Source: Adiantum capillus-veneris (lineage: Eukaryota > Streptophyta > Polypodiopsida > Polypodiales > Pteridaceae). Taken from it: DNA of 60,000 bases. This document shows positions 31,870 through 43,597 of this stretch, in pieces. The notes below the pieces were generated by a model that was not told the DNA's origin, did no database searches, and worked only from the letters and a program-made list of their open reading frames with translations. The translations under genes and the position numbers were made by a program. The stretch's first letter is position 1; each line of letters begins with the position of its first letter. The stretch covers positions 85,233,029-85,293,028 of the forward strand of contig CM043959.1 of NCBI GenBank assembly GCA_014529385.2, written 5' to 3'.

Positions 31870-32830
31870 TCAAACATATTTGCAGTACGAGAATGATAAC
31901 CCAAAATTGGTGCACAATTTAGAGAAACTTTCTTCTGCAAAGTTATACACCACATCGATTTCCATGGCTCAAGTGAATAGTTTCTTCAAAATCATTTGTA
32001 ATTAGCAGAAAAATCAAAAAACCAAAAACAAAAGTTGCTTTTCAGGCATGTATGCAGTCCGCAAACGATAACTAAAAATCAGTGCAGAATTTGAAAAAAC
32101 TTCCTTCTGCAAATTTGTAGACCATATCGATTCCAGTGCTTCCACAAGTTGTTTCTGCAAAATCGTGCTCAATTAGGAGAAAAATCAAAAAACAAAAACG
32201 ACAGTTGGTTTTCAGGCATGTACGCAGTCCGCTAACGATAACTCAAAATCAATGAAGAATTTGGAAAAACGTCCTTCTGCAAAGTTGTAGACCACATCCG
32301 TTCCAATGCCCACAATGAGTAGTTTTTGCAAAATCATTTTCAATTAAGAGAAAAATAAAAAACATAAAACGAAAGTTTCTTTTCAGGTATGTAGGCAGTT
32401 TGCGAACGATAACTCAAAATCGGTGCAGAATTTGAAAAAACTTGTAGACCACATCGATTCCGATGCCTATCAGCGGTCGGTTTCTATGAAATCGTTTTCA
32501 ATTAGTAAAAAAATAAAAACAAAAAGCGGAAGTTGCTTTTCAGGTATGTACGTAGTGTGCGAACGATAACTCAAAATCGATGCAGAATTTGAAAAAATTC
32601 CTTTCTGCAAAGTTGTAGACCACATTGATTCCGCTGCCTTCAGCGAATAGTTTCTGCAAAATCGTTTACAATTAGCAGAAAAATAAAAAACAAAAAGTAA
32701 AAATTGCTGTTCAGGTATGTACGCAGTCTGCGAACGATAACTCAAAATCGGTGCAGAATTTGAAAAAACTTCTTTCTGCAAAGTTGTAGACCACATCGAT
32801 TCCGCTAATTTTTGCAATATTGTTTTTGAT
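31870..32830. repeat. ~170-bp satellite array inside element A, diverged
   Basis: Same family as 30480-31545. The marker, with substitutions, begins near 32046, 32214, 32387, 32543 and 32716. Copies differ more from one another than those in B, consistent with A being older. Confidence 0.9.
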
Positions 32831-33014
32831 CAGGAGAAAAATCAAAAACAAAAACGTACTGTTCTGATACCATGTTGAGAGAGAAAGAGAGAGCACAGAA
32901 ATAGAACCCCAAAGTGTGTAGAATACACACATGAGATGATGTATATATAGAGGGGACGTGGGTGCCATATATAGAGAAGCCATATATTGAGTAGCTTCAC
33001 ATATAAGCTCAACA

Positions 33015-33930
33015 GACACCACCATAGATCTCGACTCTTCTTCTTCAAGATTCGCCAAATACTCTTCATAGTCGTTTAGAATTGTTTCAATGTGGAGAAC
33101 CGCCTGGCTCTTAACTGACTCCGGCTCTTATTCACATGGTATCTGCGGCTTTCTTTTGATAATGTCAATTATCTCCTCATGAAACTCACGTTTGGCAATG
33201 CCCAATATCACCCATTGTGAGCTCCACCTTGCTATTTAGAATGCGCTCTTCAAAAACTTTTTTTAAATCTGTAGCTAATTCAATGTCAGAGTTAAGATTA
33301 TAAGAGGGTCCCTTGGGTTTACCTTGCTTTTTGTCCTTGGGTGCTTCCTCCATCACCACTTCAGGAGCGGGCTTAGGAGCAGGACCTTCTTCTTGCTTCC
33401 TCCTGAACCTCGTTGTCCTTTTTGATGTCCCAGGAGCTTCTTCATCTCTTTTCCGCTTTTCCTCCACCATAGCCTCATTAGCTTGAGACTTCGCAATGAA
33501 TGCATACACCGAGAGGGAATCCTCTGGCCGGATCAGTCCACCCTGTGGTTTCTTGAATTGAATTCCCTACTTGCCGCAGCTTCCCATAAGTTACCTGTCT
33601 TGTTTCTAATGTCTTCAAAGCATAAGGCCATAATTGACCCTTGGTACCTTCACCATCATCATCACCCTTCCTGAAGACTTGCTGCTCATATGTAGTTGCT
33701 TCCACAAGAGCAACATTATGCTGAATCTCTTCAACTATCTTCTTCATGCCGCCCCTACCGATGTTTAGGTGGAGCATCTCACCTGTTGCCCTAAGGTGTA
33801 TCTTCTTGTCCTTCCAGAACACCACGTTCCTTTTATAAGCTTCATCAAAATCATCACATTCTTTAACGTACTTGTGGTCTTCACTATCACACCACATGCA
33901 TTGGTCCCAGCCTTTGCGTGGTGGCTGTTG
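33015..33930 (-). pseudogene. Gypsy gag C-terminal region with CCHC-like knuckle
   Basis: Near 33860-33905 the minus strand reads CMWCDSEDHKYVKEC, Cys-x2-Cys-x4-His-x5-Cys, one residue longer in the last gap than the standard knuckle. It continues through FWKDKKIHLRATGE and a Lys/Glu/Pro-rich linker, then NSKVELTMGDIG, a stretch typical of this Gypsy lineage before the protease. A frameshift separates 33478-33897 from 33186-33509. The right part is followed by element A. Confidence 0.75.
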
Positions 33931-33937
33931 TCTAGGC

Positions 33938-34782
33938 TCAGATGTAGACCCCTTTGTAGCTAGTCCTCAAATTTAAAGCTTTAAAATTCAAATTCAATTC
34001 TTGAATACCTTTCACGAATTCGTCAAGAACTGGTTCCTCCACTCTGGGTATTGCCGAGGTTGTTTTCTCTTTAGGTTCCTCTTTTGCAACATCCATGATG
34101 TCAACCACGATCAACTTATCGACTCTCATCTGTTGTTTCACGATCATGCTGACTACTTCAGTGACTACCTTCCAGTCAGATGTTAAGTCCAATTCTCCTA
34201 TTGAATCCTCAACAACTGCACTAGATTCTTCTGAAGTCGAGGATCAGCAGCTTGAATGAACAGCTTAACCTTCTGATTTCTCATTGAACGTTGCTTTGTT
34301 GAGGACAATTGCTCGAGTTTCTTCTCAAATTCCCGTAATAACTCTTGTGCAAACAGATTTTTGTTCTTCTTCTGCACCCACTTCATAAAGCTTTGCCTTG
34401 TTACTCTTTGTGAATCCTCAAGGAAGTATTCCTCTTGAAGCGTCTTCTTGAAATCTTGCCAATTCGGGCCTTGAACCGCCTGAATTTCTTTAATTCGGCT
34501 CCTAAGTTCAAGCTCTGCAATTAAATGGAACCCTTCCACTGCATTTTGATCATCAATTCCATTCTCTTCCATTGCCTGCTCGTAAATATTGCAATATTTG
34601 TTAATATCCCGGCCTTCAAATCGATGCAATTTCTCCGTAACCGTGTACCGAGCGTTACGGATCCTCTCTTGCAAATTGTATTGTTGTTGGGCAGCTTGTT
34701 GTTGTTGCATGTAAGCAGTAAACTGTTGCATCATTTGTTGCATGGCAGCCTCTTGCAGTGTCAACATCTTCTTCCACCACAC
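33938..34782 (-). pseudogene. Gypsy gag, capsid-like part
   Basis: The minus-strand segment 34782-34198 starts with a Gln-rich stretch, then KLHRFEGRDINKYCNIY. A retrotransposon-gag-like core follows, with NWQDFKKTLQEEYFLED and LFAQELLREFEKKLEQLS. The segment 34192-33938 continues in another register and is acidic. A stop lies between them. Confidence 0.75.
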
Positions 34783-35081
34783 TGCTCAACCCGGCTCGTT
34801 TCGCGTCGGGTTCACCAAGAATGTCGGGGGATAAATGTGCGAAAGGTGAGCTGGGGAGGCACCGGGCCCCTGGCTGTGAGAGGTGCAGGGAAAAGAGGTG
34901 CAACAGAAACAATTAGCAGAAACAGATCTCAAAACAATCAATTCTCTTAATACCAAGTAATCAACAACATCCATGATTAATCACTCATTAATGGAGTCTT
35001 AATGCTCCTTACAAGGTGAAACCTGGCTTAATCCAAGTGCTAATCAAGAAAATTATTAATGACCTGATTTGTACTGCCTTC

Positions 35082-35810
35082 TGCTTCTTCCCACTAAGGC
35101 ATAGAGTTTCTTCTTCCAATGGCCGTCTAATTTGGCTTAAGATTGAGATGAATCGGCTTAGGATTAGGATGGATCGGCTTGAGATTAGGATCACTAAGGA
35201 GGTTCAGCTTAGGATTATTACGCGTTATGGAAGGTTTGCTTCCCGATTCGAATGGCTAATGGGCTTAGAGCAGGTTTAGGATTGATTATGGAGGTTAAGT
35301 TTGAGAAATCGAATGGCTAATCAAGCTTAGAAGCTTTGTCTTGGATTGAGGATATCAAGAATTTGGGCTTAAGCTTGATCAGCGAAGGTGAGGTTCGGCT
35401 TAGAGAGATTAAGAGCAGTTAATGCAAGCTTAAGAGCTTTTACTTGGACTAGGGAATTGGCTTAGGATTAGAAGTTCGGGATTTAGAGATCTTATGAAGC
35501 TTAGCATGGATCTCGCTTAAGAAATTGATGATAGCTTAAGGTAGCTTAATTGCTTTCCCAAGAGCTTCCTATGAAAAGCCCTCCTAATGGCTTGCTTAAT
35601 GAGGTTTAAGATAGCTTAATTGCCCCTTCTCCCAGAGAGAGAGAGTTCAATGAGATGAGGAGGAGCCAAAAAATAACGACACGATCTCAAGTAGAGCCCC
35701 CTTTTTCTTTTATACTTTGCATGGTTGTTCTCTTGCTAAAAAGGGCTTAGGCACCCATTAGCGACGTTGCTAATGGGTACCCCCCCTTGGTGATGTGGCA
35801 TGCGGTTTCA
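35082..35810 (-). repeat. Gypsy 5' LTR (right copy)
   Basis: Partner of 20062-20786, with the same GGCTTAGGATTAGGAT-rich body. Similarity stops after GCGGTTTCA at 35810. The inner border lacks a recognisable primer site; TTGGTATTAAGAG on the minus strand near 34955 is a weak candidate and would imply a longer LTR. Confidence 0.85.
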
Positions 35811-37350
35811 AAGCTGCTCAAAAATCAGCAGCGCTCGTGCTGAAAACGAGCGCGAGGAGGTCCCATGCACTTTTTGCTTCTAGGGCGAAGTCATCTGAGG
35901 ACCGTGCTAGCGAGCGTGAGATCCTTCTTTCTTCTCTGCGCCCTCAGTTGCTGCTATTGCCCACCATCAACCTTCTTGTTTTCTTTTGCTTACACACTCA
36001 ACACCCTTCACAATTAGGGTGGCCATTGATTGAATGGGCGGCCCTTTTTAATGGGGCTTGGGAAAGCCTTCCTTTGGTTGCCTTTGGGCGGCCATAGGTT
36101 GAGGCCTTTGAGTGGCTATTTAAATGCTTTCTTTGCTCATGTTGTTGTTCTTCCTGCTAGTGATGTTGTTGCTTCTGTCTTTGTCAATGTTGTTGTTCTT
36201 CCTGCTAGTGATGTTGCTAATATTGTATCTACTGTTGTTGTTCTGGTGTTTCCTGATTTGTCACCTTGGCCAGATTTTCTCACAGATCTATCGTATGTAG
36301 CATGAAGCCACCTCGATCCATGCTCAATAGCTCTCCTACAGTTCCTATGGTCTCTCAAATGACGCAGCTCTCTCACAATCGTCTCTGTGTTTCTGTGATT
36401 CTCTTTCTGTTTGAGTTATCTGTTCATGTTTTTACTCGCTTTTATTATTTTAAGAGTTTAAAACATAAACAAAGTATTAAACATTGGCTAATTTACTCTT
36501 GGACAAAACTAAAGAAACTATGGTTGAAAAATTGAGAAACATTTGTAATTCTAAACTAGAAACTCCCTATTAAAAAAAAAAATTAGGGCGCTGCCCCTTG
36601 ACCCGCTCGGCAATCGCGTCGGGAGGCGAGAAGGGGTTGCCACCCCTTGACCCCGCCCGAGGCGGTATCCCAAAACCCTCTCCATAGGATGTTGTCCCTT
36701 TCATCTCCAAAGATTGCATAAAACCTACCACAAGTGTAACGCCCTGAACCGACAGCACCGCTCCTCTAAGAATGGGATGCAAGTTGTTCTAGAATGTGAT
36801 AAACCAACCATCCAAAGGAAAAATACAAACGCTTTAGAGTTTGTGAAAAAAATGTTAAATATTTTTGGGTATCAATGGAACATCTAGATGATGTATGTGA
36901 CAAACTTAGGAATTTCAAAATTTTTGCTTCACTCCTATGAGATGCGAGTGCATATATTAGGTACATGGACCTAGGGATATAAAACCCTTCCTAACATACT
37001 GACATGAAATGAGAGAGATAGAACCCTTTCTAACATACAAGCAAAACAAACATAATCCTTTAGCAAGTATTTTGAGGTATAGAATTTGGAGAATGGGTTT
37101 TAAGTTTTGGACTTCAAGAAAGAAACTATGTTTGGGGTTATTGAATTGGTTCTAAGTTTAAATTGGGGTTATTGAATTGGGGCTAGGTCTACGTTTCTCC
37201 TATCTTGGATTAGTATCTATAGTCTAATTACTATCTGGGGTGTATTGTCTAGATCTACAAATTAGGATCTAGGGTTTAGGTTTTAATTTTAATGGCTGAG
37301 GATTTTGAGGGAATGTATGACAATGGAGTTATTAATGATAACTAGAAACG
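35811..37350. other. Intergenic, one GC-rich patch, no gene seen
   Basis: At about 36580-36690 a GC-rich patch has imperfectly repeated words (GCTGCCCCTTGACCCGC and TTGCCACCCCTTGACCCCGC) after an A-run. It looks like a piece of another dispersed repeat. Open frames across 35795-36305 run out of the LTR and are not supported. Confidence 0.45.
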
Positions 37351-37359
37351 TAGAATGGC

Positions 37360-39395
37360 TATGGGCATGATGGACAAAGTTTTAGCAAAGAGTCCTGTTA
37401 CTTATAGCATTAGATTGATCACGTGGCCAATCTATATAGCACCTCTACTCAAGAGAGAATATGGTGACACCCACCTTGCCTACAATGGACACATGTGGCC
37501 AATCTACAATGGTCAAAGGTCCAACATGCACTTATTTATACCACTAGAATGACTAGGTGACCAATCTAGACTTATTCTCTCACAAGAGAGAATGTAGTGT
37601 CATCCACCTATCCCAAAAAAGATATGTGGCCAATCTATAGAGGTAAAGTATCCCCTAGAAACAATGTGGTTATTCATACCATCAGAATGACCTGGTGCCA
37701 ACTCTACAGTGCCTGCTTGCATAAGAGAGATTGTAGCAACAACCACTATCCTGGAATGGACTTGTGGTCAATCTACAAAGGGTAGATATCCAACAACACT
37801 AGAGTTAATCATACTATTACAACAACTAGGTGGTCAGTCTAGAATGCCTATTTTCATAAGAGATATAGTAGTGACACCCACCTATCTTATAATGGGCATG
37901 TGGCCAATCTACAAAGGGCAACTATTCAACAACAATGGAGCTATTTATACTATTAGAACAACTAGGTGGACACTCTCAAGTGCGCATCTGCGCAAGAGAT
38001 ACAATAGTGATACCCACCTATCTTAGAATGGATATGTGGATGATCTATAAGAGCAGGTATCCAAACACAATGGATTTATTCATGCCATTAGAATGATGAG
38101 GTGGCTACTCTAGAGTTCACATCTACACAAAGGATAAAGTATTGATGCACACATATCTTAGCATGGATAGGTGATTGATCTACAAGGGCAAGTATCCAAC
38201 AACAATGGAGTTATTCATACCATTAGAATGACCAAGTGGCCAATTTAAAGTGCATATCTATAAAAGAGATAAAGTAAAGGCACCCACCTATCTTAGAATG
38301 GAAAAGTGGCCAATCTAGAGAGGACAAGTTTCCAAGAGTGCAATCATTAATACCTACATATGGTTAAAAGGTGACACGGCCAATCTATATTGTACATGTG
38401 ACAACAACTTGGTGTCCAATGTATAAAGTGCAAGTGTCCAAATGGAGACGCTTAAAAAGGTGATATGGCCAATCTATATTGTACGTGTGACAACAACTTG
38501 GTGTCCAATGTATAAAGTGAAAGTGTCCAAATGGAGACGCTTGCACATATATATCCCTATAACAAGTAAGTTCACATGGTATGCATTGACAACTATTGGA
38601 CAAGTTGCCAATCTTGAGTGAATGTGTCCAAGTAAGAACATATCATGATGTGTATTCAAACGGAACAGTGAAATGAATAAGTGGTCAATATAGAGGGACA
38701 GAGTTCCAAATGATAAAATCACTATCTAATATAAAGTGCACAAGCACAAAACAAAGATTTGTTTGATAAGCGCTAAACATAGAATGAACGGGTGGCCAAT
38801 CTAGAGTGCACATATGCAAAAGAAAGAGAACATCCTACCACCATCCAAATTAGAATGGACAAGTGGATATTCTAGATAGATCATGTGAATATGAAAGAAC
38901 ACAATTACATGTGTCTTTCCTACAAAAGAGACATCAATAATCTAGAGAAAACCAACTAGCATAGGGGCGAGCACACAAAAGAACAACCATAATAACCTCG
39001 CCTAGAATTCACCAACAATAGAACAATGGAAAATTTTTAAAGTGTACATGCCACAAGATAGAATGTGTTGACATTCACCTAAATAGCAAGCATGGACAGG
39101 TGGCTAGTCTATAATAGACTTTTGACTCAACAAGAAACCTAGAAAAATGTATCAATCCAAAATAAACCTAGGTGTACAATCTAGAGAGAATCATAGAAGA
39201 GAAAAGTACCTAGACTAGAGAACAAATTGAAGGAACCTATCATAGATTTGACAAATGACTAATCCATAGAGCACATATGCACATGACCATAACACATTCA
39301 ATCACCTATCCTAGAATGGACAAGTGGCCAATCTAGGTAGTATATGGTTATTAAAGACATAATCTAGAGAGAACTAATCTACAATGGACATGTGG
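37360..39395. repeat. ~135-bp tandem repeat, degenerate
   Basis: The marker TCTTAGAATGG and variants begin at 37884, 38021, 38156 and 38291 (spacings 137, 135, 135), with earlier diverged copies near 37470, 37603 and 37747. Each unit has GTGGCCAATCTA, a CCAACAACAATGGAG-like word and CCCACCTATC. Units become irregular after about 38340 but AATGGACAAGTGGCCAATCT persists to about 39330. Apparent reading frames are repeat artefacts. Confidence 0.88.
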
Positions 39396-39403
39396 TAGCT
39401 AAC

Positions 39404-40339
39404 TGTTGGACGGGAAGCGACTCACACACCCATGAAGTGCATGCAAACACTACCTAGATCAACATAATGTCAATCGAGGACACAGATGACACGATAGGCA
39501 CACGGAGGAAATCTCTGTAGCTTGTCAGCCTGAGACCATCCTACACATACAACACTCTGGAAGGCCAACTAAACCACAATCAAGAACCTCACTGCTCTCA
39601 ACTACACCACCTAGCCACATACACACATACGGAAGGTAACTCACCTAATCATGTCAGATTCATACAAAACTTAAGGAACACCATCCCCTCACTAGGATAC
39701 ACCTGTCCCTAAGCTTCTACACTCAAAACCCTCACTCTAAACCCGTCTGCGGAAAATGCGTAGTATGACAGAGCAGAATTTTGAAAGTGTCCGAAACTGA
39801 AATTTAAGAGTACCTATGTGTAGCTTATGTCGCCACAATTCTATAGACTCCTAGCACGCAGAAAACAGACATCGTTTGATACACTTACGGCCACAAATAG
39901 CTCGTAAATGCGTCGGCGTGTGCGCTTCTTCTCGCATGGAATGCTTGGCGTTGTTGCGTAGCTCTCCTCAAGCCTACAACAATGGTGCAGTCGGATCTCC
40001 AATGTGTTGAGCGAGCCGAGCGTAGCAAGAGGATGAAGCTCACACTCACTCTCTTTCTCTCTCACACACACAGTAGACGGCAGCGCTCAGTTTTGATTAT
40101 GATTAAAGTCTTTCTTTACAAAATTAAGGCTACCTTAGGTTTAACCAAAAATGGGGTTGAAAGGGTGGCTTTGTATTTGCAATCTAGAAGTGCCATTGCA
40201 CCTCGGCTTCTGAAACTAGAATAACTACTCATTACAAATGACGTTTATAGCCATAATCCGCAGCATTTCATAACTCGCAAAAGATAAGACTTTGGTACGA
40301 AACTTGAGTTATGTTGTGTTGTTGACCCAGCGGTCAACA
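39404..40339 (-). mobile_element. 3' LTR of a minus-strand retroelement with purine tract
   Basis: On the minus strand the LTR begins TGTTGACCGCTGGG and ends CGTCCAACA. It is preceded by GCGGAAGGGGGGAA (40340-40353), a strong polypurine tract. It is related to the LTR at 1305. The element's interior would lie to the right; only a helicase-like fragment is recognisable there. Confidence 0.7.
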
Positions 40340-40353
40340 TTCCCCCCTTCCGC

Positions 40354-40575
40354 GTTCATGTCGTCCCCGACATGACCTGATTGTTGATGGCGATGTGGTC
40401 TTTGATGTCGTTTTGTTGTTGGAAAGAAAGTATAGACTATAGCCTTTGCAGTAGCTTGTCTTGTTCGTCCAATCCGATGTACATAGTCTTCACATGATTC
40501 AGGAAAATCATAATTGATGACAAACTTTATGTATTTCACGTCCACTCTCCAAGCTGTAGCATCTGTTTCTATCAT
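40354..40575 (-). pseudogene. DEAD-box RNA helicase fragment beside the retroelement's purine tract
   Basis: The minus strand reads VKYIKFVINYDFPESCEDYV followed by HRIGRTRQATAK and YTFF. This is motif V-VI of a DEAD-box helicase, HRIGRTxR being motif VI. The start (ETDATAWRVDV) is a degraded TDVAARGLDV. After YTFF the frame runs into non-helicase sequence up to the purine tract and LTR. Only about 60 residues of the C-terminal helicase lobe are present, so it is not functional. As with the PPR fragment in the Gypsy element, it appears to be host sequence picked up next to a 3' LTR. Confidence 0.75.
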
Positions 40576-40939
40576 TAAACAGACGATACACTTTTATTAA
40601 TAGGATACAGAAACAAAGATCAAAGCCTATTGCAAGTATTTACTTATCACTTGAGTCAATCAAAATTGTTTCATGCATTGATTGCTGTCCAAAACGATGT
40701 TGTCAGCTTGTCGATCGTGAAGTATTGATGCATATTCGACAACAATTTTGGGGTCAATCTCAAAATTCACGCACAAACTATATCTATGATGTTCTCTCAA
40801 TATGTTATGATCATCAACATTCAAACAAAAAAATGCGATACCAATTTCGGTTGAATGGGAGTTCCATTTGTTTTCAGAGCATGGTATGAAATACATGGAA
40901 TACCAAAGACATCATTTTATCGCTATAAGGAAAAATTTG

Positions 40940-43060
40940 AACTGGGAACACAAGTGTATTGATGAGGGGACTTGATTATACTAGCAAGGCCAGATCAATA
41001 CTTGATGAGTTTGTGGAAAATAATTCTGAACGGATACCGCACAAAAGTAGGACCTTATTGGATGGATCAAGGGAAACTCAGTTGGTGATACCATCCACTT
41101 ATAAGCAGGTTGACATTTTAAATGAAGTTAACACTACTCTTGAACAACTTGGATGTGACCAAAGGCTATCTAAATTCTCCTTTTCTAGGATTTGAAACAA
41201 GGAATACCCACATATATCCCTAACAAAGACAAGTGAGTTCTCTAATTGCAACTTGTGTAGCTCAACAAGGCAAGGCTAGAGGCATAACTAGGGTCTTCAA
41301 GAAAGATTAGTAATCTTGCAGGAAAAGAAATTCATATGGCACAAAAAAAAAGCTGTAGAAGCTTATACTATGCATGGCAAACATTGTGTGAAACCCAACC
41401 TCAAAAATATTTATGTATCATCCATGATAAGATGACAAAAGAAGACTGCCATACCAAGGCCATGTGTTGTGCCTAAGGGTGTAGATTCAGGGTATAACCT
41501 GCAAGTGGCATTGATTGGTATGATAACACATGGACATGTAGCTAGCTATTATGAACACTTTGTTTTACAGGTTTATGCCCATTTGACCACAACCTCAAAA
41601 TTGGATCAATAGCATCATGTTTACATAACTTAGAGCGAGAGGATCAACACCCTCTTGGTGATTGGCTTCAAGTGGACTTCCAAGGGGCATTGTCTCACTT
41701 CTAAATGCTCTAAACTCAATGGATGCCTTAGACTACCACAATATGGTTGATGGAAAATGTTATAGCATGCAAACACATGAAAGTAACCCAACAACTAATA
41801 CTAGTTCCTTCCATGCATTTCCAGAGAACTTGTTATTGTAGCTAGATAATTGTGCTAAAGAAAATAAAAATCGATATCTTTTGGCATGTCTATCCTTGCT
41901 ATCTGCAAGGGGCATTTTCAAGACTATCCAATTGGGATTTTTAATGGTAGGCCATACACACAAAGATATAGGTGCCATGTTTAGTAGACTTTTAAAGAAG
42001 TTGCGAGTCTCAAAGACTTACACTTTGCCACATTTTATGGATACATTAAGAACAAGCTCAAAAAATTCTCTAGCTCCCTTCTTGCTTGGGAGGTACCAGA
42101 TTTCAAGAAGTATTGTGATGGCTATATTTGTGGTGGTCAAGATGGACTTGTAGGACATTCAAAACCCCTTCAATTTAGTTCTTAATGCAGATGACACACC
42201 AGTTATGCAATATAAAGCTCATGTAGGTGTTTCCTTATTGGAGTTGAAGCATTCCAATATAAAAGAAAAGTTGATAGTGGAAAGACGATGCTACATCAAG
42301 GGAATCCACCTCTTGTACCAATGGAGAAAGGCACATTAGGAAGTCATATTGGGTCTAAAGAACTATGTTAAATTTTGGCAAAATCTAGGAAATGTTTCAT
42401 TTGTGCCAAGATATTATCATCCTGTGATGGAGTATTGGAATAATGTGATTGAAGAGCTTCACAAGCCAAACTTGACCCAAATATATACTTTGAGAATTTT
42501 TGGCCACAATCTCAAGGATTTCAACAAGCTGATGATGTTGTCACGATTCAACAACAAGAGGCAGAAAGATTCATTGGACTTGAGGAATATAATGATCATT
42601 ATTGCGAGCCTCAGCGAGAAAAACCAAGGCAAGGAGTTCAATCCTATTCTAGATGTAAATAAGGTGACTTCCTATTGCTACGGCCAAGTGACCGAGAGAT
42701 ATATCCCGTTTGTCTTGCTACAACTTTGTCTAACATTGATAAGGATCCCTCATCACCAAATCACCAAAAGCTATATATTCAATATTGGGCACCTTTTGTA
42801 AGAAAGAGTGGGTTCACAGATGCACATGCATATGCCAATTGTTGGAACGATTTTGGATGCTCAATGATAAAGATGAACTAGCATGGGAAAATGTAGATGC
42901 AATTGTTTGGTCTTGGAGATCAAGCAAGAAAGGTCTATTTGTCATAATTAAGATACCAAAAAGACATGCAATGAAAGAAAAATGTGTTTGGGCCTACTTG
43001 AGGTGCAAGAACGAGGAAATGAATTGGATGGTGACTCCGCTGGGGAGTAGCACATTGTAA
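40940..43060 (+). pseudogene. DUF7869-like gene, decayed
   Basis: The clearest part is at 41842-42110: LDNCAKENKNRYLLACLSLL, then FLMVGHTHKDIGAMFSRLL, which matches the pattern LDNCxxENKNR ... GFLMVGHTHEDID of DUF7869 proteins. Upstream, across frames, 41335-41830 contains YLCIIHDKM-like, PKGVDSGYNLQVAL-like and DFQGALS-like text of the same family. Downstream, 42349-43060 has PFVRKSGFTDAHAYANCW and a C-terminal WSWRSSKKGL segment that I cannot name. An in-frame TAG at 41839-41841 stands where Gln is expected, and the reading shifts repeatedly. The domain's biochemical role is unknown to me. It is likely a dead copy of a multicopy gene. Confidence 0.65.
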
Positions 43061-43597
43061 ATTCCAATGTATTTCCATGAAAAGTTTCATTTCCCATATA
43101 ATAAGGTAAGTAAGTGATCTTGCAGGTTGTATTTCTCTTTGGCTTGAAAATATGATAATGGGTGAAACTTTCAACCATTTGTGGTCATCATTGTCATAAG
43201 TGTAGAATGGTGTTTATCAACACCACAATGGTGTTCATTGATACCACGATGACATTCATCAACTCCATCATGCAGTTTATTGACACCATTGGACACCACA
43301 ATGACATTCATCAACTCCACCATGGTGTTTATGACACCACCAATCAACTTCATTATCAATTGTATGATTGAACACTATTTTGAGGACTTTCAATGGTGTT
43401 TATCAACACCCAAATATTAATGGTTATCGCTCATGTTCACATGCATTTTGTGATCTACTACTATAACATGCAGTCTTCATACTCAAGAAACCAATGTCAT
43501 CACATGGACCACTATGTCGCTTGCAAGTACAATTCCCAAATTATGTGAAACTAGTCCATTTAAAGATTCCCATAATGAGACACTCTTCCCACACTAC
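43061..43597. repeat. Minisatellite-like ATGGTGTT/AACACC inverted words
   Basis: Between 43205 and 43415 the words GGTGTTTATCAACACC and ATGACATTCATCAACTCCA recur. Several units are self-complementary (GGTGTT with AACACC). No gene is visible. Confidence 0.6.

Larger units (their letters stand above)
27455..33014 (-). mobile_element. Element A: non-coding short-LTR retrotransposon (hosts element B)
   Basis: The LTRs are 142 bp (27455-27596 and 32873-33014), reading on the minus strand from TGTTGAGC (the left copy has one C-to-T change) to CTCTCAACA. A Met-tRNA primer site (TGGTATCAGAAC, 32861-32872 on the minus strand) borders the 5' LTR. A purine tract (TTTGAGCGGGGG, 27597-27608) borders the 3' LTR. 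The target duplication GACAC is exact (27450-27454 and 33015-33019). Without B it is about 2.8 kb and contains no protein-coding frame. Its body consists of two tandem arrays, a 43-bp minisatellite and a ~170-bp satellite. It must depend on enzymes supplied in trans. Confidence 0.93.
20062..35810 (-). mobile_element. Ty3/Gypsy retrotransposon swollen by nested insertions
   Basis: LTR-like repeats of about 725 bp flank a minus-strand gag-pol. Both are in the same orientation and collinear (20062-20786 and 35082-35810). Gene order on the minus strand is gag, protease, reverse transcriptase, RNase H, integrase, as in Ty3/Gypsy. Inside sit a non-coding LTR element A (with B inside it), a TTAA-flanked element and a MITE; removing them leaves roughly 8.6 kb. 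I could not find a target duplication or a clear primer site beside the inner edge of the 35-kb LTR, so the left LTR may be truncated and the true ends may extend beyond the shared region. Every coding segment is broken by stops or shifts. Confidence 0.85.

Noticed and set aside
40660-40896. Minus-strand open frame of 78 codons upstream of the helicase fragment
   Set aside because: No helicase motif or other domain is recognisable. It might be retroelement or intron sequence, so no gene is claimed.
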